Numbered from the stretch's first letter, positions 45,359 through 58,043 are shown. The stretch is 64,000 bases of DNA from Crambe crambe (GCA_963924555.1 OZ004586.1:8080501-8144500); one strand, 5' to 3'. A program made the numbers and translations. Notes: generated by a model from the sequence alone, not told the origin.

Positions 45359-45920
45359 ATTCGAATAGGATGGTTAATTTTAGAAGTCTATTTTGACACC
45401 CACTCAGAATATTTTATGTTAAACGTTCTCTCAAGTCTTGACTACCAAAATTTGTGGTCATTAGCTATGTACATCTTGAAAACTATTTACCACAACAATA
45501 TTAGACTTAAAATTTTTTTTTAAAATAAAACATGAAGCTATAGCAAAAGGCTAGCTAGTGTTGGTTCTCATAGTAGCTAGTAACCTATGGGGCCAGAACC
45601 CCCCCCCCCCCCCCCCCCAATATTAATTAATTATACACCCATACTTGGCATGTAGTAACATTAATGTATTACTACATGCAATCATTACAATAGTATGTAA
45701 CACTTACTACAGTTAACAGTTAACAGTTGACTTATGTCAATAATTGAATTTTCATGTGGGAACAAAGGCTAGGTAGTGCATGCTATAAAGTACAGCTAGA
45801 TCATAAAGTACGTAGGCACACATGCTTGAGACGCTGATAATAAATGGTGTGTTTGTTATACTATTCTGTTCACATAATAGCTACAGGTAGATGTAGCTGA
45901 CAACAAGTGGTGGCTAATTG

Positions 45921-46570
45921 GGGTGTCTGAATTCACTGGAATGGACTATTGGAATGGACTACTGAAATGGACTACTGGACTGACCTTTCACCTTAAACTT
46001 GATATACTACTTAAAGGCAGTAATTACTGGTAGCTACACTAGTAATTTGTATAACACCACTATGTAGAAGTGCATCACAGGCCCTCCTAGTGCCCAGCCT
46101 CAATGAAGAAAACCAGTGCTGTAGCTAACAAGAAAGAGCCAAACAAGAAAGGGAGTCAAGACAAATTGCCAATGACAAGCAAGGACCTGGCCAAGAAGAG
46201 ATCAGTCACCAGTGCAGTCCACAAGAGGCCACTAGGTAATTCACACTGTCCTGCATGGTACATGTGAGACTATAGAAGTTGACATCAAAGCACTAGCTGT
46301 GGGTAACTGATTACTACTAGAGCTAATTGCAGTAATTGGCGAGTGAAGCGAGCCACTCTCTGGTCATGTCAACGGGAGCTCGAGATATATATATACGTAT
46401 GTCAAAAAATTATCATTGCGCATATGCGCTGAACCAATTGCTAAGCGACAACAAACTCATTTTAATGTTGATAAGCAACGCTTTACGAGCGATTCCTAGT
46501 TATATTTGTGGTCAAGTTTAAGGTGAATGGTTTGTCCAGTAGTCCAGTCCAGCAGTAAATTCAGACACCC
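45921..46570. mobile_element. Foldback element with GGGTGTCTGAATT ends
   Basis: The left end GGGTGTCTGAATTCACTGGA (45921) mirrors the right end, which finishes TAAATTCAGACACCC at 46570. Both arms continue through sub-repeats of GGACTACTGGACT and a CCTTTCACCTT / AAGGTGAATGG pair. The interior carries a lysine-rich exon-like frame (46103-46235). No clean target duplication was found. Confidence 0.78.
46103..46235 (+). CDS. Lysine-rich exon-like frame inside a foldback element
   Basis: ATG at 46103 opens 44 codons, very rich in lysine (MKKTSAVANKKEPNKKG, then LAKKRSVTSAVHKRP), running to a good donor (CTAG then GTAATT at 46236). No downstream exon was found. It may be a captured host first exon, a remnant of an element gene or chance. 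The strongly basic composition would suit a nucleic-acid-binding tail. Low confidence. Confidence 0.25.
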
Positions 46571-46839
46571 ACATGTACGTACGTATGAGCTACTGACAAC
46601 CAGTGTATTAGTTATAGCTAGCTGTTCACATGTATGGGTGGCTAATAATATAATGCATTGCTACGTACATGGCCAGTTAGTCATTTACTGTATGGGTCGG
46701 TAGCTAGTCAAGTGGCTAGTTTCCTATAGTTCCCTGTTTTATAATAACATTATAATGTATTTGTACCTACCCATGATGGATAACAGTTATTTTTGGTGCT
46801 TGTGTGAACTTTCAGTACGTGACATGATTCAGTAACATT

Positions 46840-48090
46840 GGGTGTATACAATCGGTGGACTGGACTACTGGACTGGACTACTGGACTGGACTACTGGACT
46901 GCCCTTTCACCCGGCACATGTGAAATTATAGAAGTGTAGCTGTGCACACTAGTAGTTTGTCTACCACTAGAAGTACATATCATCCTGCATACCTCTGAAT
47001 GACACTTGTTGGTTGTCTTGCACAAAAATGGTAAGGCCATAGAATCTACTAGATGAAGGTATGTTTGCTGCTTATAAGAACTAGCATAAATAAATAAATT
47101 TGCTACTAGTTGGAAATTTTTACCCTCCCCTCCATTCCACTTCCCTCCCTCCAGTCCAGTGGTCCAGTCAGACACCCAGATACAGGTGGTGTCACTGGTG
47201 TATGGTAGCTTTGAACCTGTATATACTTCCTAGTGATAGTTTTGTATGGGGAGGGAGGGAAGCGGAATGAAAGGGAGGGTAGAATTTGACTAAATTTGAA
47301 TAGCTTTCACAAGCAGCAAACATACCTTCATTGTATGGCCTTATGAATTTTTTGTGCAAGACAACAAGTGTCATTCAGAGGTATGCAGGATGATATGCAC
47401 TTCTAGTGGTAAATATAATTACTAGAGTAATTACTGCAATTACATCTTCCCTCATCAGTTTGCATGCATAGTTTATAATTGCACTCCTACATCTGAGCAT
47501 GTGCAGACTAATATGAATAGCTTTTACAAGCGGTAAACATACCTTCATCTAGTAGCTATAGATTGTATGGCCTTATACCATTTTTTGCGCAAGATAACAA
47601 GTGTCATTTAGTCTGCACATGCTCAGATGTAGGAGTGCAATTATAAACTACTGCAATTTGGCATGTGAACTAATGAGGGAAGATGTAATATTAGTAATTG
47701 CAGTAATTACTGGTAGTTACACTATATTTGTTTACCACTAGAAGTGCATATCATCCTGCATACCTCTGAATGATACTTGTTGTCTTGCACAAAAAATGGT
47801 AAGGCCATACAATCTATAGCTACAAGATGAAGGTATGTTTGCCGCAAACTCTACCCTCCACTCCATTCCACTTCCCTCCCTCCCCATACAAAACTATCCT
47901 AGGAAGTACATACAGGTTCAAAGCTACCATACACCAGTGACACCACCTGTATCTGGGTGTCTGACAGGATGATATGCACTTCTAGTGGTAAACAAACGCA
48001 GCTACACTTCTATAATTTCGCATGTGCCAGGTGAAAGGGCAGTCCAGTAGTCCAGTCCAGTAGTCCAGTCCACCGATTGTATACACCCAG
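46840..48090. mobile_element. 1.25 kb nested foldback element with a 9-bp target duplication
   Basis: The left arm begins GGGTGTATACAATCGGTGGA and the right arm ends with its reverse complement at about 48090; the arms match for about 90 bases, including GGACTGGACTACT sub-repeats. AGTAACATT flanks both sides (46831-46839 and 48089-48097 approximately). Within it, blocks such as ACTAGAAGTGCATATCATCC, CCATTCCACTTCCCTCCCTC and TGCACTCCTACATCTGAGCA each occur in both orientations, so it is almost one large palindrome with further foldbacks inserted. No transposase frame is present. Confidence 0.85.
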
Positions 48091-48439
48091 TAACATTTTT
48101 GTTATGCAGAGTTTATGCTTTCAGTAAATCACAATTAGGGCTGTCTACATAGCATTTGCAAACTTAATTATTGACATTAATTATTGGTACTTGCATGAAA
48201 CCATGGGCATGAAGATATAAAAATGCTACCCAGAAATGGATATTAGCTTGCACATCTTTTGCCATATTTTTAAATTGATGATTCTAATATTGTTAAGCAC
48301 CATACAAGTGTTATAATATTCACACTCTGCAAGAATGTGGTGAAGTGACTGTACGTACGTAGCACGCAGCACACATGCATGAGAAAGTGATAACAAGTGG
48401 TGTGTTCATTACCTACGAGTGTGTTCGTTGACTAGGTAA

Positions 48440-48720
48440 CTGTTCACACAAGTAGCTAATTGCTATAGCTGTTCACATGTATGGCTAGGTAATAACAAGT
48501 GTATGGTGTAGTGCTATATTATAGCTAGCTAGTCATTTACTGTACAAATAAGTGATGTGTTTGTTATAGCTAGTTCCCTGCTTACATTAATATTATAGCG
48601 AATGAATTTGTGCACCACATGATTGATTATTTTTGGTGCTTGTGTGAACTTTCAGTACGTGACATGATTCAATAACATTTTTTGTTATGATACAGAGTTT
48701 ATGCTTTCGATACGTCACAT
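48440..48720 (+). repeat. Diverged duplicate of the flank of the 46840-48090 element (empty site)
   Basis: The sequence GACATGATTCAATAACATTT then TTTGTTATGATACAGAGTTTA (48661-48701) corresponds to the two flanks of the foldback element joined with a single AATAACATT. Upstream, TGTTCACATGTATGG, TAGTCATTTACTGTA and TTTTTGGTGCTTGTGTGAAC also match 46620-46820 in order. Confidence 0.82.
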
Positions 48721-49264
48721 TACCTAACAAAAACAACACAACATGGATAATTAATTTTCATGCATGGTCATGTTAACATCTGACCTATGGTAGCTAATTA
48801 GCATTGATACACTTGCTATAAATATAATGCTAGCTATATCACTGTGTGTTTGCACTTTCAATGTATGAGATTGACAATGACATTATCATAAGCTACATGT
48901 ACATAGCTGGCTACTATTAGACATGCAGTCAACATCTCTATTAGCAACAGTCTCAGGTAGAAATAAATATACTAGGGCAATGTGCGACATTTAACAGTTA
49001 GCAAGCATTAAAGTAAAGACCTCTTAGAGTTGATAGGCTCCAGCTCAGCTTCAACTCCTTAGCTAAGATTTTGCCATTGAATTAAGTCAGCCAGGCAGCT
49101 GCATATGTAAAGGAAGCTGTAATGCGTGGTCCAACCATTATGAATCAATGTAAATTTGTCCATCAAAACATGTTTAAATGATAGCTGATGAAAATAGAAT
49201 TTTTTTTGGAGTTGTTAGGAATTTACAATATTCTATTTTATGCTAGTTAGAGCTGTAAACGAAA

Positions 49265-52200
49265 ATGAGTGATAATTTCGATAACGTGAGATGGAGACCA
49301 TTCAATTCTGGAGAAGGAATCCTTAGTATTCATAGGGAGCACTATGCTGGGAAGATGAAGAAGTCAGTGAAGAAACTCTATCATGGTATGACTAGACCAG
49401 TGATAAGATCAGTGAAGACTGTAAAACAGCACCTGGATACTCGCTTGAATCCTAAGAAAAAGAAAGAAATGGAGATGAGGAATTCTTCTAAGCAAGAAAG
49501 TGATGCCAGTACTCGTAATGACCAAAATAAACAAAAGGTAGCAAAAGATCGAAGTGTATTGTCAATGAAAGAGGAATGGTCTCTCATGATGAAAGCTAGC
49601 TTTAATGGCAAAGCAAAAAAAATCGAAGAGATGTTGAAAAATGATGAAGATGTTAACCAACAAGATAGCACTGGACTCAGTGCATTAATGATAGCAAGTC
49701 AAAAAGGGTTACCCAAAGTGGTAAGATTGCTATTAAGTAGTGGTGCAAGTGTTGACATGCGGGATGATGATGGAGAGTCTGCTTTAATGCTGGCAAGTAG
49801 AAGGAAAGGAAACACTGAAGTAGTTAGGCTGCTTCTACAGTACAGAGCTCAAGTAGATCTGAGTAATAATGAAGGAGAGTCTGCTCTGCTTATTGCAAGT
49901 AGACATGGTAATACTAAAGTAGCACGAGTACTGCTAGAAAACAGAGCACAAGTAGACTTGCAGAATAATGATGGAGAGTCTCCTTTGATGGAGGCTAGCG
50001 AGCAGGGTAATACAGGAGTAGTTATGTTGCTTCTGGAGTATAATGCACAAGTTGAAATACTAAACAGTAGTGGTGAATCTGCTTTGATTAAAGCAGGTTT
50101 GCAAAAGAATGCAAAGGTGACTGAACTGCTACTAGGAAAAGGTGCGGAAGTTAACAGGCAGGATAATCGTGGGTTCACTGCTCTAATAAGAGCTAGCAAT
50201 AATGAAAATATTGAAGTTGCAAAACAGCTACTAAAAAAAAGTGCCAATGTTGAATTATTGACTAAGGTTGGGAAATCTGCCTTAATGGCAGCAAGTGGGA
50301 ATGAAACTGATGAAATAGTTAGACAACTCATAAAATTGGGTGCTCAAGTCAATCAGGTGGATGATGATGGAGAGTCTGCTTTAATGAATGCAAAGAATGC
50401 CAAAGTAGCTAAAGTGCTGTTAGATAATGGAGCTGAAATTAACATAAAGAATAATGACAGTGAATCTGCTTTTATAAAAGCATGTGAATATGGTAATATT
50501 GAATTAGTTCGATTGTTACTGAAACGTGGTGCTCTAATTGACAACATACAGTCATGTTTTACTGCAGCCTGTGAAAATAAAGACATCAAAGTTGCTAAAC
50601 TGCTTTTAGACAGAGATGCTGAAGTCGACTGGCGCGATAGTGATGGAAAGACTCCTTTAATGAAAGCTTGTAATAGTGGGAACACTCAAGTGGCTGCATT
50701 GCTGCTGGATAAAGGTGTTTGTGTAGATGTGCTTGACAAGAATGGAAAAACAGCTCTGATGAAGGCAAGCTGGCATGGAAATATTCAAGTGGTTAAATTA
50801 CTTTTAGATAAAGGTGCTGAAGTCAATATTAGTGATAACGATGGAGTTACTGCTTTGATGAATGCATGTGATAAAGGAGAGATTGAAGTCGCTAAACTTC
50901 TTTTAGAACATGGAGCTAAAATTGACATACAGGATGATGATGGTGAATTTGCTTTTATTAAAGCATGTGGAAGCGGCAATATCGAATTAGTTCGACTGCT
51001 AGAACATGGTATTCATGTGGATACACGGACATCCTTTATGGAAGCATGCCAAAATGAAGATATCGCAATTACTAGAATGCTTCTAGACAAAGGTGCTAAA
51101 GTCAACTGGCAAGATAGTGATGGAGAAACTCCTTTGATGAAAGCTAGTTATTACACAAAAACTGAAGTAGTTGAATTGCTACTGGAGAATGATGCTCAAG
51201 TAGATCTTGTCGACAATGATGGAGAGTCTGCTCTAATGAAAGCAGCTAGTAATCGGAGGGGGGCTAAAACAACAGTAAAACTGCTCCTAAACAAAGGTGC
51301 TACAGTAAATATGGTGGATAAAAAAGGAAAGTCTGCCCTAATGAAGGCAAGCTGGTGGGGAAATGTTCAGGTCGTTAAAATGCTTCTGGAAAAGGATGCT
51401 GAAGTTAACATTAAAGATAATGATGGAAACACAGCATTGATAATGGCATGTGATGAAGGAAGTATTGAAGTAGTTAAACTTCTATTGAAAAATGGAGCTG
51501 AAGATGAAATAAATGTAGAAAATGATGATGGTGAATCAGCCTTTTTAAATGCATGTAAAGATGGCAATATTGAATTAGTCAAACTCCTTTTAGAACATGG
51601 TGCTCGAATTGAAACAAACATACAGTCCTGCTTTATGGCAGCATGTGAAAATAAAGATATCAGAGTTATTGAACTGCTTCTAGACAAAGGTGCTCAAGTC
51701 GACTGGCAAGACAGTGAAGGAGAGACTCCTTTGATGAAAGCTAGTGATCATGATAACACTGAAGTAGTTGAATTGCTACTGGAGAATGGTGCTCAAGTAG
51801 ATTTTGTCAACAATGATGGAGAGTCTGCTCTAATGAAAGCAGCTAGTAACTGGAGGAGGGCTAAAACAACAGTAAAACTGCTCCTAAACAAAGGTGCTAC
51901 AGTAAATATGGTGGATAAAAAAGGAAAGTCTGCCCTAATGAAGGCAAGCTGGTGGGGAAATGTTCAGGTCGTTAAAATGCTTCTAGAAAAGGATGCTGAA
52001 GTTAACATTAAAGATAATGATGGAAACACAGCATTGATAATGGCATGTGATGAAGGAAGTATTGAAGTTGTCAAACTCCTCTTGAAAAATGGAACTGAAG
52101 ATGAAATAAATGTAGAAAATGATGATGGTGAATCAGCCTTTTTAAATGCATGTAAAGATGGCAATATTGAATTAGTCAAACTCCTTTTAGAACATGGTGC

Positions 52201-55200
52201 TCGAATTGAAACAAACATACAGTCCTGCTTTATGGCAGCATGTGAAAATAAAGATATCAGAGTTATTGAACTGCTTCTAGACAAAGGTGCTCAAGTCGAC
52301 TGGCAAGACAGTGAAGGAGAGACTCCTTTGATGAAAGCTAGTGATCATGATAACACTGAAGTAGTTGAATTGCTACTGGAGAATGGTGCTCAAGTAGATT
52401 TTGTCAACAATGATGGAGAGTCTGCTCTAATGAAAGCAGCTAGTAACTGGAGGAGGGCTAAAACAACAGTAAAACTGCTCCTAAATAAAGGTGCTACAGT
52501 AAATATGGTGAATAAAGAAGGAGAGTCTGCCCTAATGCAGGCAAGTAGTCTTGGAAATGTTCAAGTGGTTAAACTGCTTTTGGAAAGAGGAGCCAAAGTT
52601 AACATTAAGAATAATGATGGCAATACAGCTTTGATGAATGCAAGTGACAATGGAAATATCGAAGTCGCTAAGCTTCTTCTAAAATATGAAGCTGAAATTG
52701 ATGTACATGATGATGACGGTGAGTCTGCTTTTATCAAAGCATGTGGAGGGGGTAATATTGAATTAGTTCAACTCTTAGAACATGGTACCCAAGTAGATAT
52801 ACAATCCTCCCTTATGATGGCATGCAAGAATGAAGATTTCGAAGTTGCTAAGCTGTTTCTCAACAAAGGTGCCCAAGTTAACTGGCAAGATAGTGATGGA
52901 GAAACTCCTTTGATGAAAGCTAGTGATAACAGAAATACTGAAGTAGTTGAATTGCTACTGGAGAATGGTGCTCAAGTAGATACTGTTGACAATGATGGAG
53001 AGTCTGCTCTAATGAAAGCAGCTAGTAAATGGTGGGGGGCTAAAACAACAGTAAAGCTGCTCTTAAACAAAGGTGCTACAGTAAATATGGTGGATAAAGA
53101 TGGAGAGTCTGCCCTAATGAAGGCATGTAGACATAATAATGTTCAGGTTGTTAAACTGCTTCTAGGAAAAAATGCTGAAGTTAACATTAGAGATAAACAT
53201 GGCAACACAGCATTGATAGATGCAAGCAGTGGTGGATATAGAGAAGTTGCTGAACTCCTTTTGGAAAAAGGAGCTGAAATTGACATAGAAAATGATGACA
53301 ACGAATCTGCTTTCATGAAAGCATGCAAAAAGGGTGACATTGAATTGGTTCAACTCTTAGAGCTTAATAGTCAAATGGATTTACAGTCCTCATTAATGGC
53401 AGCATGCAGAAATAAAGATATCAGAGTTGCTAAACTGTTTCTCACCAAAGGTGCCCAAGTTAACTGGCAAGATAGTGATGGAGAAACTCCTTTGATGAAA
53501 GCTAGTGATGACGACAATACTGAAGTAGTTGAATTGCTACTGGAGAATGGTGCTCAAGTAGATACTGTTGACAATGATGGAGAGTCTGCTCTAATGAAAG
53601 TAGCTAGTAATCAGAGGGGGGCTAAAGCAACAGTAAAACTGCTCTTAAACAAAGGTGCCACAGTAAATATGGTGGATAAGAAAGGAGAGTCTACCCTAAT
53701 GAAGGCATGTAGACATGGAAATATTCAGGTTGTTAAGCTGCTTTTGCAAAAAAAAAATGCTGAAGTTGATATTAGAGATAAACATGGCAACACAGCATTG
53801 ATAGATGCAAGCAGTGGTGGATATAGAAAAGTTGCTGAACTCCTTTTGGAAAAAGGAGCTGAAATTGACACAGAAAATGATGACAACGAATCTGCTTTCA
53901 TGAAAGCATGCAAAAAGGGTGACATTGAATTGGTTCAACTCTTAGAGCTTAATAGTCAAATGGATTTACAGTCCTCATTAATGGCAGCATGCAGAAATAA
54001 AGATATCAGAGTTGCTAAGCTGTTTCTCAACAAAGGTGCTCAAGTTAACTGGCAAGATAGTGATGGAGTAACTCCTTTGATGAAAGCTAGTGATCATGTT
54101 AATACTGAAGTAGTTGAATTACTACTGGAGAATGGTGCTCAAGTAGATACTGTTGACAATGATGGAGAATCTGCTCTAATGAAAGCAGCTAGTAATCCGA
54201 AGGGGGCTAAAACAACAGTAAAATTGCTCCTAAACAAAGGTGCTACAGTAAATATGGTGGATAAAGAAGGAGAATCTACCTTAATAAAAGCATGCAGACA
54301 TGGAAATGCTATAGTTGTTAAGCTGTTGTTAGAAAGTGGTGCAAATGTTAACATTGAGGATAATGATGGAAACACTGCCTTAATCGAAGCAAGTGAAAGT
54401 GGATATGTCAAAGTTGTTAAACTGTTGCTTGATAATGGTGCTCACTTACAGAATAAACATGGAAGGTCTTCTTTGATGGCAGCAAGTGGGAATAAACATG
54501 CCAATATAGTCAAATTGCTTGTGAAAATGGGTGCTCTAGTCAACACAGTTGACAATAAGGGAGTGTCTGCTTTAATGAATGCAAAATATGCTGAAGTTGC
54601 TCGCACACTCCTACAGAGTGGAGCTGAAATCTATTTAGAGGATGATGATGGTGAATCTGCTTTAATTAAAGCATGCAGAAATGGTGAGATTGAATTAGTT
54701 CAGCTCTTACTTGACAATGATGCTCGAATGGATGTACAATCTTCTTTCATGGCTGCTTGCAGAAATGAAGATATCAAAATAGCTAGGCTATTTCTCAACA
54801 AAGGTGCCCATGTGAACTGGCAAGACAGTAATGGAAGGTCTCCCTTAATGAATGCTATCGAATTCGGAAGCATTAAAGTAGCATCATTACTACTGGAAAA
54901 AGGTGCTCATGTAAATGTGCTTGACAATGATGGAGAGTCTGCTTTGATGAAAGGAATTCATCACAGAAATACTAAAAAACTGAAATTGCTGATAAGTAAT
55001 GGTGCCAAAATCAACATACAGAATGATAAAGGAGAGTCTGCTTTGATGAAAGGAATTCATCACAGAAATACTAAAAAACTGAAATTGCTGATAAGTAATG
55101 GTGCCAAAATCAACATACAGAATGATAAAGGAGAGTCTGCTTTAATGAAGGCAAGCAAGAGCAGAAATATTGAAGCTGCTACACTGCTATTGGAAATCGG

Positions 55201-58043
55201 TGCTTATCTAGACATTCAAGATAACAGTGGAAAATCTGCACTCCTAGTAGCAAATATATCTGGCAATATCAAAGTGGTTGAACTGCTACTAGAAAAAGGT
55301 GCCCAAGTAGATATGCAGGATAATGATGGGCAATCAGCTTTGATGATAGCGAGTGAAAATGGACATGAAGAACTAGCAAAGTTACTCTTAGACAATGGTG
55401 CCCATGTTAACCTACAGGATAGTAATGGACGTTCTGCTTTATCGAGAGCAAGTGAGAATGGAAGGAAAGAATTAACAGAAATGCTGTTAGATAAAGGTGC
55501 TGAAATTGATATGCAAGACAGTGAAGGATGGTTTCCTTTCATGCTTGCACTGAAGCACGGCCATTTGGAGACCAGCTATCTTCTTCAAGCATTTGGTGCC
55601 AACTTGCACCAGACAAACTACAAAGGGGAAACCATCCTTGACATATGCCCTACTGAAGCCTTTACTTGGTCATACTTGCAAGAACTTGTAAGTTACTTAA
55701 AAAGTCCCTCTGGCTAGATTCACTTCATATTTTTTTCTCTACAGCTACCAGAAGTATTAAATCCATACAGTGATAATTTGTGTAAGTGTGGATCTTTATA
55801 AGAAGTTCTTGCATTTATGCTCTTGTCAAACATTATTACATTTATAGGTATCGACACAAAGTATCCTGGAATATTGTTCTTCAAATCAGTTGTATCAAAA
55901 CACATCACATGCAAAGAAGCTTCAGTTGGTAAGATAGAAGACTTGGGGATATCTATATCTGTGCCAGAAAATTCTCTGAGTCCCACAGAGGAAGGTCTAG
56001 AACTAGTTATTCGTCCATGCTTCTCTGGACCATTCAAGTTACCAGATGGATACGAAGCAGCAAGCTCAACGTATCTTATCAAAGAGAGCCCAAAGACTAA
56101 ATTTCTAAAAGAAGTGACTGTCAGGATGCAACATTATGTCAGTCTTCAGAGTCAGGCCGACTGTGATGACATGGAGTTCTTCTCTGCTAGTTCCATCCCA
56201 GAATCAGAAGATTCAAGACCCGTGTACACATTCAGAAAGATTGAAGGGTTTAAGGGAAAATTCAAACCTGGATGCCGGGTAGGGGAAATATCTCTCACAC
56301 ACTTTTGTCTGGTAAAGGTTGCCATAGGTACTAAGAGGAAAAGAGAATCCAATGATTATAGCAAAGAATCAGAAGATCTAAAACCTGAATCAAAAGGTAT
56401 GAGCTGTAACTATTACTATAGTGACTCTTTTAAGCACTAATATTATGTAATTCTCTAGTATTTTGTCCTGGATATGAATACTCTGTAAGACTGTACAGAA
56501 ACCTCAGGATTTCGTCCCGTGCTATATTTTGTGTCTGTTTGGATCAAGTCCTTTATATTGAGGTGCTGTAGCTATAACTAAAACACTACAGCATTACTTT
56601 GGATATTTGCTCTTTAGTATTGTGATGAAGTAATCAAAGAAAAGTACAGTGGTATGACAGAAAGTGAAGAGACTGCTGAGATACTGTCAGAGGCAGTCAC
56701 AGTTACTGCTGATGTTACTCAAACTGATTGGAAAGTCATATTTAACAAAAGACCAACCAAGGTAAATTATTATGCATGCACAGCTGTATCATAGCTAGTT
56801 GCTAGAATTAAGAGGCACACCATTTTAGCTAACCTCCCCAGTACCATGAATTATTAAACTACAGATATTAAAAAAAGACATTCTCCGTCCTGAAGAGAAA
56901 AATAAGAAATTAAAAGACATTCGTGACTACCCTCCGAAACTACAAATGTCAATCAAATCAACTAGTACTCAACCGAGCGATCTTTTCTTGGATGTTGCAG
57001 GATTGGACCGAGAATTATCTTTCAATTTATCATTTCCAAGTAAAAAGATACAACAACTTATAGCCACAGCTGCATGAGGTTCAGCCACTTTTTTATAGGT
57101 ATATATATGGAACAAACTGAAGATGTGCAGAATGGGAGTCCACTTCCTACTGGCATGGGTGGGGGGATTAGCTATGCCACATCCAGTCCATCATCATGCT
57201 ACACAGCACCACAAAGAAACACACAAACACAATGTAAGTGGCATCATGAATTGCATATGTATAGACCGGCTAATTCCCCACATAATAATATTATGACTTA
57301 TGACTCACTCCTGCAGCACATGATCTTGACATGGTTAACCACAGTGAAGTCTGCCACCTCCTGAAAAACCTCAACCTAAGAGAACTGAGAGCTGTGGGTG
57401 GAGTCTTGGGGTTATCTTATCCTAGAATAAGCTCCATACCTGAAGATATAGTAGAGTCATGGTTGAAGGGAAATGACAATGTACTGAGAGCAGGACCTGA
57501 TGGAGGGGACAGTCGTACCTGGAATGCTCTGATCAGAGCTCTGGAATCAGAAGGTCATAGAGGTGTGGCCCTGGAGGTTAAAAAAAGGTAAGTAGCTACC
57601 TACCTAGCTAAATAGTCACTTTCGCACTTTCTTTTATCCATAGGGCACAAATGGGAAGTTCCACTCAAAGTGTATATGATTCATCTACATATAATCAAAA
57701 AAGTGCTGCTGCTATTATCACACCAAGTCCTCCTCCTTCTTCTTCCTTTGGTACACAAAGTCACCCACACCCTGCCATTGCCACACCAAGTCCTCCTCCT
57801 CCTTCCTTTGGTACGCAAAGTCACCTACACCCTGCCATTATCACACCAGGTCCTCTATTTCCTTTCTTTGATACACCAAGTCCTCCTCCTTCTTCCTTTG
57901 GTACGCAAAGTCACCTACACCCTGCCATTGCCACACCAAGTCCTCCCATTACTACACCTACCATCACCACACTAAGCCCTCCTACCTCTTCCTTTGATAG
58001 GCCTAATCCTCCAACACATCCTGCTGCTTCCAGAGAAAAATGA
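49265..58043 (+). CDS. Giant ankyrin-repeat protein with ZU5-like and Death domains
   Basis: Exons: 49265-55687, 55745-55781, 55848-56396, 56459-56484 (26-base microexon), 56618-56761, 56865-57039 (or to a stop at 57077), 57099-57233, 57317-57587, 57644-58043. The full join stays in frame for 2719 residues. Residues 1-110 are basic and low in complexity; about 60 ankyrin repeats then fill the single 6.4 kb first exon. The third exon encodes a ZU5-like segment (ISISVPENSLSP, IRPCFSGPFKLPDGYEAAS). Exon 57317-57587 encodes a Death domain (VCHLLKNLNLRELRAVGGVL, VESWLKG, TWNALIRALESEG). The last exon is Pro/Ser/Thr-rich (TPSPPP, FGTQSH). No transmembrane segment is visible. Likely an intracellular adaptor or sensor using ankyrin repeats for binding and a Death domain for signalling. 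If exon 56865 is read through its weak donor, the protein ends at 57077 (2463 residues) without the Death domain. Confidence 0.85.
51300..52497 (+). repeat. Tandem 597-base duplication within the ankyrin exon
   Basis: Two consecutive copies (about 51300-51896 and 51897-52493) of a 199-residue block, each with six ankyrin repeats, differ at only a handful of positions (for example CTTCTGGAAAAG against CTTCTAGAAAAG). The marker GTAAATATGGTGGATAAA occurs at 51305 and 51902. Confidence 0.95.
52860..54040 (+). repeat. Second high-identity super-repeat, period about 585 bases
   Basis: The block containing KHGNTALIDASSGGY and KKGDIELVQLLELNSQMD occurs twice with period about 585 bases (marker TGCAAGCAGTGGTGGATATA at 53221 and 53806). 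It is related to, but more diverged from, the 597-base pair upstream. Confidence 0.9.
54932..55129 (+). repeat. Exact 99-base tandem duplication of one ankyrin repeat
   Basis: Two consecutive copies (54932-55030 and 55031-55129) encode the same 33 residues (SALMKGIHHRNTKKLKLLIS and onward). I saw no base differences. Confidence 0.95.

Larger units (their letters stand above)
44390..49264. other. Gene-poor region of nested foldback elements
   Basis: No complete gene in 4.9 kb. It holds a GGAACCTC foldback (45228-45358), a 20-base C run (45599-45618), two related long foldbacks (45921-46570 and 46840-48090) and a duplicated flank (about 46600-46835 and 48095-48130 against 48440-48720). 44390-45227 and 48721-49264 show nothing recognisable. 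Confidence 0.65.

Noticed and set aside
46336..46521. Open frame of 61 codons in the foldback element
   Set aside because: Starts in the repeat word GGCGAGTGAAGCGAGCCACT and has no protein-like pattern.
49381..55542. Many minus-strand frames of 60-160 codons opposite the ankyrin exon
   Set aside because: Serine-rich shadow frames created by the repetitive plus-strand coding sequence.
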